Below are positions 52,160 to 60,318 of a stretch of 64,000 nt of DNA, piece by piece. Both the position numbers and the translations under genes were made by a program. Each line of letters starts with the position of its first letter. The first letter of the stretch is position 1. This DNA comes from Rhodococcoides trifolii (GTDB lineage Bacteria; Actinomycetota; Actinomycetes; Mycobacteriales; Mycobacteriaceae), in contig NZ_BMCU01000006.1 in the NCBI RefSeq assembly GCF_014635345.1, forward strand, positions 186,001 to 250,000, written 5' to 3'. The notes beneath the pieces were generated by a model. The model had not been told where the DNA came from and ran no database searches. It saw only the letters and a list, made by a program, of their open reading frames with translations.

Positions 52160-53110
52160 ATGACCCGATTCGCTCTGGGGACGTTCGATGCAGGGGACGG
52201 CCCGTTTCCCGGCATCGTGATCGACGAGAACATTCACGACATCACCGCGTTCACCGACTATGCATCGACCGACGAGGTGTTGCAGGACTGGCCGAGGGCG
52301 TTCGATCGTCTCGCCGCCGAGGCCGACGCTCCGTCGACCCCGCCGACAGCTGCGTCCGCTGTGCGGACGTTGCCGCCGGTGGCACGAGCCGGCCAGATAT
52401 ACGGGGCCGGCGCCAACTATCGCGAGCATGTCATCCAGATGTCCGTCGCGCACAAACTCGGAACCGAAGGACTCTCCGAGGCTGCCCTCGCCGAGGAGGC
52501 CGCTCGCGACATCGACGAGAGAAAGGCGAACGGGGAGCCGTACGTGTGGACGGGCGTGCCGTCCGCGATCAGTGGCGCCTACGACGACGTCGTCCTGCCC
52601 GCCGCCTGGGACGACCACGACTGGGAGCTGGAACTGGGTGTTGTCATCGGGACACGCGCACACCACGTCTCGGTGGACGACGCCCTGGACCACGTCGCCG
52701 GCTACACCATCTGTAACGACCTGACCACGCGCAGCCTGGTGCCGCGCAAGGACATCGCCATGATGGGTACGGACTGGATGCGCGCCAAGAACTTCCCGAC
52801 GTTCTACCCGACGGGCCCGTGGCTGGTTCCGGCACAGTTCGTCGACAACCCGCTCGATCTCGGGATTCGTCTGTCGCTCAACGGAAAGCTGATGCAGGAC
52901 AGCAACACCGGCGACATGGTGTTCGGACCGGCCGAACTGATCTCCTACATCTCGAGGTTCGTCGCGCTCGAACCGGGTGACATGGTCATCACGGGATCGC
53001 CGCCGGGAAACGGATCCCACTGGGGTCGGTTCCTGCGTCCGGGCGATGTCATGGAATGCGAGATCGACGGCTTGGGAACGCAACGAACGGAATGCGTACG
53101 GGGAGACTGA
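52160..53110 (+). CDS. Fumarylacetoacetate hydrolase (FAH) family protein
   Basis: The protein has 316 residues from the ATG at 52160, 5 bases after the thioesterase. Core: QIYGAGANYREHV, metal ligands in HDWELELGVVIGTRA, TICNDLTTRSLVPRKD, and TGSPPGNGSHWGRFL. The TGSPPGNG form and an inserted segment after NYREH are shared with the FAH-fold protein at 58250, so the two form a subgroup. It ends the operon and is followed by a large terminator. Confidence 0.85.
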   Translation: MTRFALGTFDAGDGPFPGIVIDENIHDITAFTDYASTDEVLQDWPRAFDRLAAEADAPSTPPTAASAVRTLPPVARAGQIYGAGANYREHVIQMSVAHKLGTEGLSEAALAEEAARDIDERKANGEPYVWTGVPSAISGAYDDVVLPAAWDDHDWELELGVVIGTRAHHVSVDDALDHVAGYTICNDLTTRSLVPRKDIAMMGTDWMRAKNFPTFYPTGPWLVPAQFVDNPLDLGIRLSLNGKLMQDSNTGDMVFGPAELISYISRFVALEPGDMVITGSPPGNGSHWGRFLRPGDVMECEIDGLGTQRTECVRGD

Positions 53111-53114
53111 TTGG

Positions 53115-53169
53115 CTGAGCGACGGTGGCCCTCCTCCGCAAATGTTGGCGGAGGGCCACCGTCGCTCAG
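53115..53169. terminator. Large bidirectional terminator hairpin
   Basis: Arms of 22 paired bases (CTGAGCGACGGTGGCCCTCC... and its complement) with a 3-base slip near the apex and an AAATGTTG loop lie between convergent operons. The right arm covers the stop codon of the leftward reductase gene. Confidence 0.85.
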
Positions 53170-54404
53170 TGGTGTCGGAGAATCGACGCGGCGCGCTTGA
53201 GGTCGAAATCGACGGACGCGAGGGTGGTCCTGTCGATGGCGCCCGGGACGGCGAGAAGAGCGCGTGCGGAGCTGTGTGCTGCGGGGTGATTGATCGACTC
53301 GACGCAGACGAGTGTGTCCTGCTGGAAGCGAAGTATCGAGAATTTGCCTCTGCCGATGTCGCCGATCACAGTCACAGGACCCTCGGTGCGAGCGATGCCC
53401 GCGATCTGAATCTTCGTGGCGCCCTGGTGGCTCCAGAACCACGGCACGCGGTCGTACTCGGTGGGATGTCCAGTCAGGGTCTTGGCCAAGGTCCGTGCGT
53501 GGTCGACTGCGTTCTGGACCGACTCGAGTCGCGTGAGAAGTCCCGTGTGACGAGACGGGAATCGTGCGCAGTCACCGATCGCCCAGACGTGTGGGTCGGT
53601 GGTGCGGAAATACCCGTCCACGACGACGCCATCGTCTGTGCCCAGACCGCACTGCGCGGCAAGGACATCGTCGGGCAGCACCCCGACTCCCACGATCACC
53701 AGATCTGCCGGGTGTCGGGTTCCGTCGTCGGTGACCACGGTGTGCACCCTGCCGTCGGCGCCGAGAATTTCGGTGACGACGCGACCGAACTCGAATCGGA
53801 CGCCGCGAGCCTCGTGCGCACCACGGACGTGTGCCGAGATCTGCGGGCACACTGCTCGCCCCATGGCGCGGGACCCGAGTTCGACGACAGTGACGTCGAG
53901 ACCGCGATCGAGCGCTGCAGCGGCGAGCTCGAGTCCGATGAATCCGGCCCCGATGACGACGACCCGCCTTGCGTGCTCCAGTTCTGCCCGTACGGTCGCA
54001 GCGTCGCCCGCATCTCGGAGCCGACACACACCGGCGAGATCGACTCCGGGGATGTCGAGTCGGCGTGGCCGGGCGCCGGTCGCGAGCACCAGCGCCGAAT
54101 AGTGCACAACCTGGCCACCGAACAGGGTGACCGTCCGTGCGGGGCGATCGATCGAGACCACCGGGTCACCTTCGACCAGTTCGACATCTCGGTCGGCGTA
54201 GAAGCTGCGTGCGCGCAGCGGTAGGTACTCCGGATCTGCGGTCTTCCCGAGGTAGTCCTTGGACAGCGGTGGACGTTGGTACGGCAGTCCGACCGCGGTG
54301 TCGACGAGGGTGATCCGACCCGAGAATCCCTCGGCGCGAAGTGAATCCGCCAGTTGGACGCCGGCGTGACCGGCTCCGGTGACGATCACGTGGTTCGTCG
54401 TCAT
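53166..54404 (-). CDS. FAD-dependent ferredoxin reductase (P450 electron transfer)
   Basis: The protein has 412 residues from the ATG at 54404. Motifs: VIVTGAGHAGVQLADSLRAEGFSG, YQRPPLSKDYL, ATGARPRRLDIPGV, VVVIGAGFIGLELAAAALDRG, and VWAIGDCARFP. The C-terminal domain ends like putidaredoxin reductase. It overlaps the [2Fe-2S] ferredoxin gene by 4 bases, and that is 10 bases from the P450 gene, so the three encode a complete class I P450 system. Gene order is P450, ferredoxin, reductase. Confidence 0.9.
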   Translation of the reverse strand: MTTNHVIVTGAGHAGVQLADSLRAEGFSGRITLVDTAVGLPYQRPPLSKDYLGKTADPEYLPLRARSFYADRDVELVEGDPVVSIDRPARTVTLFGGQVVHYSALVLATGARPRRLDIPGVDLAGVCRLRDAGDAATVRAELEHARRVVVIGAGFIGLELAAAALDRGLDVTVVELGSRAMGRAVCPQISAHVRGAHEARGVRFEFGRVVTEILGADGRVHTVVTDDGTRHPADLVIVGVGVLPDDVLAAQCGLGTDDGVVVDGYFRTTDPHVWAIGDCARFPSRHTGLLTRLESVQNAVDHARTLAKTLTGHPTEYDRVPWFWSHQGATKIQIAGIARTEGPVTVIGDIGRGKFSILRFQQDTLVCVESINHPAAHSSARALLAVPGAIDRTTLASVDFDLKRAASILRHH

Positions 54405-54727
54405 ACCTGAGTGTCCGGCAGGTCGACGACGATCTCTTCGAGGCGTCCTCCGACCACGATCTGGCATCCCAGGCGCGATCGTGCCGGATCGCGTTCGGTG
54501 GCGGTGCAGTCGAGCATCTCGTCCTCGTCCTCGCCGACCGGGGGCAGATGCTCGAGGTAGTCGTCGTGTACGAGAACGTGGCAGGTCGCGCACATCGCCT
54601 GACCGCCGCACTCGCCGACGATGCCGTCGACTCCGCCCGACACCGCGGCTCTCATGATCGACGTGCCATCCGCGACGTCGAGGGTGTCGGTACGGCCGTC
54701 GGCATGATCGAATCGAATAGTTGCCAT
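54401..54727 (-). CDS. [2Fe-2S] adrenodoxin/putidaredoxin-type ferredoxin
   Basis: The protein has 108 residues. The four cluster cysteines are in GECGGQAMCATCHV (C-x5-C-x2-C) and LGCQIV, with HDDYLEHLPPVGEDEDEMLD between, as in putidaredoxin. It carries electrons from the FAD reductase to the adjacent P450. It differs in type from the single-cluster bacterial ferredoxin beside the other P450 at 15042. Confidence 0.92.
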   Translation of the reverse strand: MATIRFDHADGRTDTLDVADGTSIMRAAVSGGVDGIVGECGGQAMCATCHVLVHDDYLEHLPPVGEDEDEMLDCTATERDPARSRLGCQIVVGGRLEEIVVDLPDTQV

Positions 54728-54737
54728 GATGTCGCTC

Positions 54738-55934
54738 TCAGTCGTCCCAGGTGATGGGCAGGGTGGTCAGTCCCCGGAAGACCCAGCCGTTCCACTGTGT
54801 CTCCCGGCTGTGATCCACTCGGAGGGTGGGGAATGCGTCGAACAGTTTCGGAACGGCGATCTGTCCGATCGACGATTTTGCGGCCCAGTGACCCGCGCAG
54901 AGGTGAACGCCGCTACCGAACGCGAGATGTGGCAGTTTCGGGCGGTGGATGTCGAAGAGTTCGGGGTGGTCCGCCACATGGCGAGGATCTCGGTTGGCAG
55001 CGGCCACCACCACCCCCAGAGGTGCGCCTGCGGGCAGCGCGATGCCGCCGAGAACGGTCTCGCACGTGGTCTCACGCGGGTACATGCCGATCGGAGACAG
55101 CCATCGCGCGGTCTCGTCGAACACAGCGGTCCACGACGACGGGTCGGTCTGGACGTGGCGGCGCTGATCGGGATGGTTGTCGAGCGCCCACACCATGTTC
55201 GTGACCATGTGTTGTGGCTCGTTCATCCCGCCCGCGATGGTCAGTTTGACGTTCGCGGCCGCGGTGCGGTGGGGGAGGCCGCTCGCTACCAGCGCCGAGG
55301 TGATCGAGTGATCCGGGTGCTGCGCGTAGTGCGGAATCAGGTCGGCGAGAAGTTCGTCGATCTCGGTTCGGGCCGTGTCGGCGGCGTCCCAGATCCGTGC
55401 GTCGTCGAGGAGATTTCCGGTGCCGGCGATCAGCGCGTGCGACCACCGACTCATGGTGGTGGTGTCGACTCCGGGTAGACCGAGCATGTCGATCAGATTC
55501 TGTGATGCCAAGGGGGCGGCGAAGTCTCGGTTCAGATCTGCCTTGTCCGGGCCGGCGTCCGAGAGCGCGGCCAGGAAGCGGTCGGCGTTGCGATCGAAGA
55601 TCGGGGCCCATACCTGCGTGACGGATCTGGGCCGTAGTGTCGGGTTGATGGCCTGACGTTCGACAGCGTGTTCGGGGTCGTCCTTGCGCAGCATCGGATT
55701 CTCTCCGAGTGCCCGGATCATCGTTGCTCCACTGCCGCTGACGCGCGCGGAGAAGACGGTTTGGTCGAGCTCGACGGAGTGACACTCCGGATACCCGGTG
55801 ATCAGATACTTGTTCACCGCGGGAACCCACGTAACGGGCGACTCGGCGCGCAGTTTCTCGTACGTGTCGTAGGGATCCATCATCATGACGTGTGGATCGA
55901 CCCAGTTCGCCGTGGGCGCGGTCAAGTCCGCCAT
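54738..55934 (-). CDS. Cytochrome P450 (class I)
   Basis: The protein has 398 residues from the ATG at 55934 with AGGAGG 5-6 bases upstream. The heme loop is FGSGVHLCAGHWAA near residue 345, and the K-helix has ETAR. The I-helix reads TIAGGMNEPQHM: the conserved acid-Thr pair is replaced by Met-Asn, followed by Glu-Pro. Bacterial P450s with this atypical pattern include O-demethylating and terpene-oxidising enzymes, so aryl ether demethylation is possible in this methoxy-aromatic setting (inference). It is divergent from a LysR gene. Confidence 0.88.
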   Translation of the reverse strand: MADLTAPTANWVDPHVMMMDPYDTYEKLRAESPVTWVPAVNKYLITGYPECHSVELDQTVFSARVSGSGATMIRALGENPMLRKDDPEHAVERQAINPTLRPRSVTQVWAPIFDRNADRFLAALSDAGPDKADLNRDFAAPLASQNLIDMLGLPGVDTTTMSRWSHALIAGTGNLLDDARIWDAADTARTEIDELLADLIPHYAQHPDHSITSALVASGLPHRTAAANVKLTIAGGMNEPQHMVTNMVWALDNHPDQRRHVQTDPSSWTAVFDETARWLSPIGMYPRETTCETVLGGIALPAGAPLGVVVAAANRDPRHVADHPELFDIHRPKLPHLAFGSGVHLCAGHWAAKSSIGQIAVPKLFDAFPTLRVDHSRETQWNGWVFRGLTTLPITWDD

Positions 55935-56050
55935 GACGGCCTCCTGGTAGTTGTGTGGATCACATTGTGCTGTTAGTCGATTCCACATCACATGTTAATT
56001 CACGTAAAGTGCGCATTAGCGTGCTCAATCCTCTATCGAATCGAAGAAGC

Positions 56051-56986
56051 ATGGCCTCGTTCACACTGCGGCAGCTCGAGCTGTTCTGCGCGATCCCCGA
56101 TCATCCGACTCTGGGCGCTGCCGCGGCGGCGCTCCACATGTCCGAATCCGGCTTGTCGCATGCGATCACGGAACTGGAAAGAGTTGTGGGGGAGCAACTC
56201 TGCGTGCGTCGCAAAGCCCGAGGGGTGCAACTCACGCCCGCTGGGCAGTTCTTCGCAGTCCACGCACGGGCTCTGCTCGCGGATGCAGACGAGCTAGTGA
56301 GCCGTCTGGCCGCCGAACGTGGAGAGCTCGTGGGGCCGTTGTCGGTCGGGTGTTACGACGGCATCTCGACCACCATTCTGCCGGCCGTGCTCGACGGGTT
56401 CGCCTCGGCGCATCCTCGTGTCGACGTCCGCGTGCACACAGGACACGACGACGAGCTTCTGCCCATGCTGAATGCCGGTCGACTCGATGTGGCGATCACG
56501 TACGACATGTCGTTGACGGAGGAGTTCCGCAGCAGACCGATATACGACACCGAGGTGTTGGTCGTTCTGTCGGAACGACATCCGTTGGCCGACGCGGAGG
56601 CAGTGGACCTGTCGGAGTTGGCAGCGGATCCCTTCGTCCTGCTGGACACGACGCCCAGCGCAGCCAACACGAGACGCGTCTTCGAGGAGAGTGGGATCGT
56701 CCCGCGCACGGTGCTCGCGGTGCCCAATCTGGAACTCGTGCGGGTACTGGTCGCACGAGGTCTCGGCTACAGCCTGTTGATGTGGCGGCCCAACTACTCG
56801 ATGACGACCCTCGAGGGTGGCTCCGTGGTGATGCTCCCGCTGGCTCCGCGTACCGGATTGTCGTCCGTCGTCGGAGTGTGGCCGAAGCATTCCACCCTCA
56901 GTCGGCGGGCAGACGCGCTTCTCACTCGTCTGCGGTGCGACCTGGGCTCAGTGCGGAGCGAATCCCGTCAGCACGGCGTCGAGTAG
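56051..56986 (+). CDS. LysR-family transcriptional regulator
   Basis: The protein has 311 residues from the ATG at 56051 (GAAGAAG upstream). HTH: LRQLELFCAIPDHPTLGAAAAALHMSESGLSHAITELERVVGEQL, then RKARGVQLTPAG. The effector domain follows from about residue 90. It is divergent from the P450-ferredoxin-reductase operon with a 116-base gap rich in dyads (ATCACAT, ACATCACATGT), so it probably activates that operon. The 3' end overlaps the convergent tetR gene by 39 bases. Confidence 0.87.
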   Translation: MASFTLRQLELFCAIPDHPTLGAAAAALHMSESGLSHAITELERVVGEQLCVRRKARGVQLTPAGQFFAVHARALLADADELVSRLAAERGELVGPLSVGCYDGISTTILPAVLDGFASAHPRVDVRVHTGHDDELLPMLNAGRLDVAITYDMSLTEEFRSRPIYDTEVLVVLSERHPLADAEAVDLSELAADPFVLLDTTPSAANTRRVFEESGIVPRTVLAVPNLELVRVLVARGLGYSLLMWRPNYSMTTLEGGSVVMLPLAPRTGLSSVVGVWPKHSTLSRRADALLTRLRCDLGSVRSESRQHGVE

Positions 56987-57538
56987 CGCCTCGGTCGAAG
57001 CGCGGTCGAGTTCGCCGGTCTGGAAGAGCAGCCGGAAGTAGATCGGTGCATACAGGGTCTCGGCGATGAGGTCGGGGTCCAACCCGGGGGTGAGATCTCC
57101 TTCCAACACGGCCCGTTCGATCAAGGACTGTGCCGCGGCGACCCGCCCCTTCCAGAACCGTTCCTTGAATTCTGCGAGAGTCGCAGCGTCGTACTGGCAT
57201 TCGGCGATCAGCTGAGCGATGAGGCGGCCCTCGGGGCCGCTGTACACACGGGCCAGCGAGGCGAGGTGCTCGCGCAACGCGGCCAGGGCAGGACCGTCCT
57301 GTCTCACCGGGGTCTGCACGACGTGGTTGTCGATGAAGGAGTCGATCACGATTGCGGCCTTGTTCGGCCACCAGCGATAGATCGTCATTTTGCTGACGCC
57401 GGCCTGACGGGCGATGCTCTCGATGGACAACTTCTGCAGAGTTACTGCAGGGGTGCCTCCCCGGCCGTCGAGCAGTTCCATCGTGGCCTGTAGAACTGCC
57501 TTTCGGCTCGCTTCACTTCGTACCGCCATGCCGGACAT
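56948..57538 (-). CDS. TetR-family transcriptional regulator
   Basis: The protein has 196 residues from the ATG at 57538 (a second ATG is at 57529; neither has a clear ribosome site, so a leaderless transcript is possible). N-terminal HTH: SRKAVLQATMELLDGRGG... then LSIESIARQAGVSKMTIYRWWPNKAAIVIDSF. The C-terminal ligand domain is ~140 residues and unspecific. A perfect palindrome GATACG-GCT-CGTATC abuts the start codon, pointing to autorepression, and related sites occur in front of four other transcription units nearby. It is the best candidate for control of the 40-58 kb catabolic genes. Confidence 0.87.
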   Translation of the reverse strand: MSGMAVRSEASRKAVLQATMELLDGRGGTPAVTLQKLSIESIARQAGVSKMTIYRWWPNKAAIVIDSFIDNHVVQTPVRQDGPALAALREHLASLARVYSGPEGRLIAQLIAECQYDAATLAEFKERFWKGRVAAAQSLIERAVLEGDLTPGLDPDLIAETLYAPIYFRLLFQTGELDRASTEALLDAVLTGFAPH

Positions 57539-57553
57539 GATACGGCTCGTATC
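57539..57553. promoter_or_regulatory. TetR operator (site C), autoregulatory
   Basis: GATACGGCTCGTATC is a perfect 6-base inverted repeat around 3 bases, directly upstream of the tetR start codon. It defines the consensus GATACGAGNCGTATC (minus strand) used to recognise sites A, B, D and E. Confidence 0.75.
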
Positions 57554-57601
57554 GCTCCGCTCGGTGCACGCTGGCGACATGTCGGGCTGCCGTCGAGCAT
57601 G

Positions 57602-57955
57602 TCACGGACGCGTGTCGTCAGCTTCCCGCAGCGTCGACGTCGGAACGGCGTTCGCAATCGGACGGTTCTGCTTTGTCGTCGGGTCTACGACTCCAGCAGG
57701 GACGTACGGAGCGGGCAGAGTCAAGAAGGCCACAGCGCATCCGGCGGTGAGCGCTGCGCAGACCAGCAGGGTCGCGGTGTATCCCCCGGTCGCGTCGTAG
57801 GAAGCGCCGATCGCGAGGGGCGCGATACCCGCAGCCACCACGAAACCCGCGTACATCCAAGAACAAGCGCGGGCGTATCCGCCCAGTGCGAAGGCCCGGT
57901 TCGCGGACCAATCGTCACCTTGGCACTGGGCGGACTGACCGGCAAATAGGTCGGC
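57602..57955 (-). pseudogene. C-terminal remnant of an MFS transporter
   Basis: About 117 codons are open but lack a plausible full-length start; a stop lies just upstream of 57955. The conceptual protein matches only the last two membrane helices of an MFS protein: RAFALGGYARACSWMYAGFV, VAAGIAPLAIGASYDATGGY, and LLVCAALTAGCAVAFLTLPAPY, followed by a polar tail. The first ten helices are absent. An internal ATG at 57856 could express an 84-residue peptide, but a functional carrier is impossible. Confidence 0.65.
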
Positions 57956-58058
57956 TCCACCTCAGCGCGGCTTGGCCAGACCGTGGCGTATTTCGACCTA
58001 AACGCCTGTGACGGTGCCGATTCCATCACCAGGCCGTCTCGGAATTGGACGCCCCAAT

Positions 58059-58073
58059 GCGATACGAGCCGTC
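58059..58073. promoter_or_regulatory. TetR-type operator copy (site D)
   Basis: GCGATACGAGCCGT is identical over 14 bases to the minus strand of the tetR operator (57539 region); the outer right arm (ATC) is lost. It lies about 180 bases upstream of the FAH-fold gene at 58250 and may control the 58-61.7 kb operon. Confidence 0.5.
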
Positions 58074-58249
58074 CAGTACCGTGTTACCCTCGTCACGGTG
58101 GTGATGCGAAGGTCTGTCACGGACGGCTCGAATGACACCACCTACACAGCATCCAGTGGTACTTGCGCCGGTCATCGACTCCGGCCGTAGGTGCAGCACC
58201 GCAGCAATTTCGGGGCGGCGCCTCGGCAACGACAGGAAGAGGACTCGAC

Positions 58250-59299
58250 ATGAGTGAATCCGATTCGCCAACAGGCTTGAGTGAGGGGACCTTCGGGCTC
58301 GCGAGACTATCGTGTTTCGGCGAGTCGGCGTTCAATGCCCTCGTACGTCCCGGCGGCGAGGTCGTCGACATTTCCTCGCGCTACTCCTCCTCGACCGCTC
58401 TGTATGCGAAATGGGACGCCACGTTCGACGAGTTGGATTCGGTGAGCAGGCAAGCACGGTCCACCGGTGTCGATTTCGCAGATTACGACGTTCTACCGCC
58501 CGTAGAACGCCCTCAAATATTCTGTGCGGGGTCGAATTACCGGCAGCATGCAGCCGAGATGTACACCTTCAACGCGGGTGCTTACCAGGAAGAACGGTTG
58601 CCGGGTGAAAAAGACGAAGCTTTCTTCGCGCGAAATTCGCAGTTCGTCACCGAAAAGCGGGCGAAGGGGATGCCGTTCATCTGGCTGGCGACTTTCGGAT
58701 CGATGGTGGGACCGCACGACGACATTGCGCTCCCTCCGGTAGGGACCGCGCACGACTGGGAGGCCGAGCTGACAGTAGTCGTCGCCGGCGGATCCCCTCG
58801 AATGATGAACCCCGACGAAGCAGGTCTTTACATCGCGGGTTACACCATCGGCAACGACATGCACACCGGAGATCTGTACAGCCGCACGGACATCAAGTGG
58901 AATGCCGACTGGATCGCGAAACAGCAACCTACCTTCAAACAGGTCGGCCCCATGGTCGTGCCGAAACAATTCTTCCCTGTTCTCGGCTCCATGCAGATCG
59001 AGCTCGATCTGAACGGCGATCGAATGCAGGACTGGCCGGCGGACGACATGATCTTCTCCCCGGAGGAATACCTTGCCTACGCCTCCGAACGGGTGGCGCT
59101 GCTCGGTGGAGACCTGCTGATGATGGGTTCACCGCCTGGAAACGGGGGTGTACATGGGGGGCGCTGGCTGACCCCCGGCGACGTCGTCGACATCCGTATC
59201 GACGGTCTCGGATCGCAGCGACACAACGTGGTTGCCGAAGACACGGACGGACGTACGCCGTTCTTCGGGATGCCACCTTACGACGTATGTTCACGATAG
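58250..59299 (+). CDS. Fumarylacetoacetate hydrolase (FAH) family protein
   Basis: The protein has 349 residues from the ATG at 58250 with GAGGA 8 bases upstream. Core: QIFCAGSNYRQHAAEMYTFN, metal ligands in HDWEAELTVVVAGG, YTIGNDMHTGDLYSR, and MGSPPGNGGVHGGRWLTPGD. It resembles the FAH protein at 52160 (same SPPGNG motif and inserted segment). It leads an operon with an extradiol-type VOC enzyme and an O-demethylase. It likely hydrolyses the ring-fission product made by the next enzyme. Confidence 0.85.
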   Translation: MSESDSPTGLSEGTFGLARLSCFGESAFNALVRPGGEVVDISSRYSSSTALYAKWDATFDELDSVSRQARSTGVDFADYDVLPPVERPQIFCAGSNYRQHAAEMYTFNAGAYQEERLPGEKDEAFFARNSQFVTEKRAKGMPFIWLATFGSMVGPHDDIALPPVGTAHDWEAELTVVVAGGSPRMMNPDEAGLYIAGYTIGNDMHTGDLYSRTDIKWNADWIAKQQPTFKQVGPMVVPKQFFPVLGSMQIELDLNGDRMQDWPADDMIFSPEEYLAYASERVALLGGDLLMMGSPPGNGGVHGGRWLTPGDVVDIRIDGLGSQRHNVVAEDTDGRTPFFGMPPYDVCSR

Positions 59300-59309
59300 G
59301 GGAGTTAAC

Positions 59310-60239
59310 ATGCTCAGGATCGAACACCCCGTTGTCGATGACGACGACACGATCAGCTGGAAGGGTCTGCTGCAGAACACGGACCACACTGTCATTCGTG
59401 TTCCGGACCTGGAAACCGCCATACGGTGGTACGAACAAGTCCTCGGTCTCGCAGTGGTCGAGGCGTCACACGGTCACGCTTACCTGGCGAGTCCGGTTAC
59501 GGGCACAATCATTCTGGGGCTTCGGGAGGACGGAACCGGTCTCGCTTCGGTCAACTTCCGTGCCCGTACCTCGACAGCTTTCGATCTTCTCGGGTCGAAA
59601 TTGGACAATGCGGGTATCGCAACCACAGTGGAATCAGAACGTCAGAGGCCAGGCGTACTGGAGACTTTGAGTTTGACCATTCCAACGGGGCACACCTTCG
59701 AAATCGTTCGCGCCGAAACGGACCCGCCCGCTGCACCTGTGTCAGGTGAGTATCGACCGGGAGCCATCGATGTTCGCACCAGTCACCTTCAGCTTCGAAC
59801 GACCGACGTCAAGCACATGACTGAATTCCTCTCCGTCATGGGCTTTCGAAGCAGCACCTTCGTGAGTCTCCCCGGTAGCGACGGGTTCTTCATACAGTTT
59901 CTTCGAATCAACGAGTTTCACCACCAGATCGCCATTTTGACCGGGCAGAACGGCGTTCACCACGTCGCTCTCGAACTTGACGAGGCCGACTTCTGGCGCT
60001 TCCTCGACAACTTGCAGATGCTGAAGAACGCTGCCGAGTACGGGCCTGTCCGTCATCACGAGGGAAACATGCTCTCGATCTACGTCCGCGACCCGTTCGG
60101 CAATCGGATCGAGATCACCAGCACGATGGAAACTGTCGGGTTCGACTATGCCCCAACGGCGGCCGGTCACGAACCCTGGTATCACATGAACATGTGGGGG
60201 CCCCAACCACCGGAGAGCTGGGAAACCGAATGGATGTGA
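59310..60239 (+). CDS. Extradiol-type VOC dioxygenase
   Basis: The protein has 309 residues from the ATG at 59310 with GGGGAG 6 bases upstream. Two VOC modules: HTVIRVPDLETAIRWYEQVLGL and, C-terminal, SHLQLRTTDVKHMTEFLSVMGF. The second keeps the H-H-E triad: His in TSHLQLR, His in GVHHVALELDE and Glu in GNRIEITSTM. It is placed between a FAH-fold hydrolase and an O-demethylase, so a methoxy- or demethylated catechol/gallate-type substrate is plausible (inference). Confidence 0.82.
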   Translation: MLRIEHPVVDDDDTISWKGLLQNTDHTVIRVPDLETAIRWYEQVLGLAVVEASHGHAYLASPVTGTIILGLREDGTGLASVNFRARTSTAFDLLGSKLDNAGIATTVESERQRPGVLETLSLTIPTGHTFEIVRAETDPPAAPVSGEYRPGAIDVRTSHLQLRTTDVKHMTEFLSVMGFRSSTFVSLPGSDGFFIQFLRINEFHHQIAILTGQNGVHHVALELDEADFWRFLDNLQMLKNAAEYGPVRHHEGNMLSIYVRDPFGNRIEITSTMETVGFDYAPTAAGHEPWYHMNMWGPQPPESWETEWM

Positions 60240-60318
60240 CTGGCCGAGACGCGTCGGCCTCCACAACGGTCCCTGCAGGTGGTGTGGGGATGTCTCAGTT
60301 ACCACGAAAGGGCAGGAC

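Noticed and set aside
57539-57580. ATG at 57580 as the tetR start
   Set aside because: It would place the perfect palindrome inside the coding region and has no ribosome site; starts at 57538 or 57529 leave the operator upstream.
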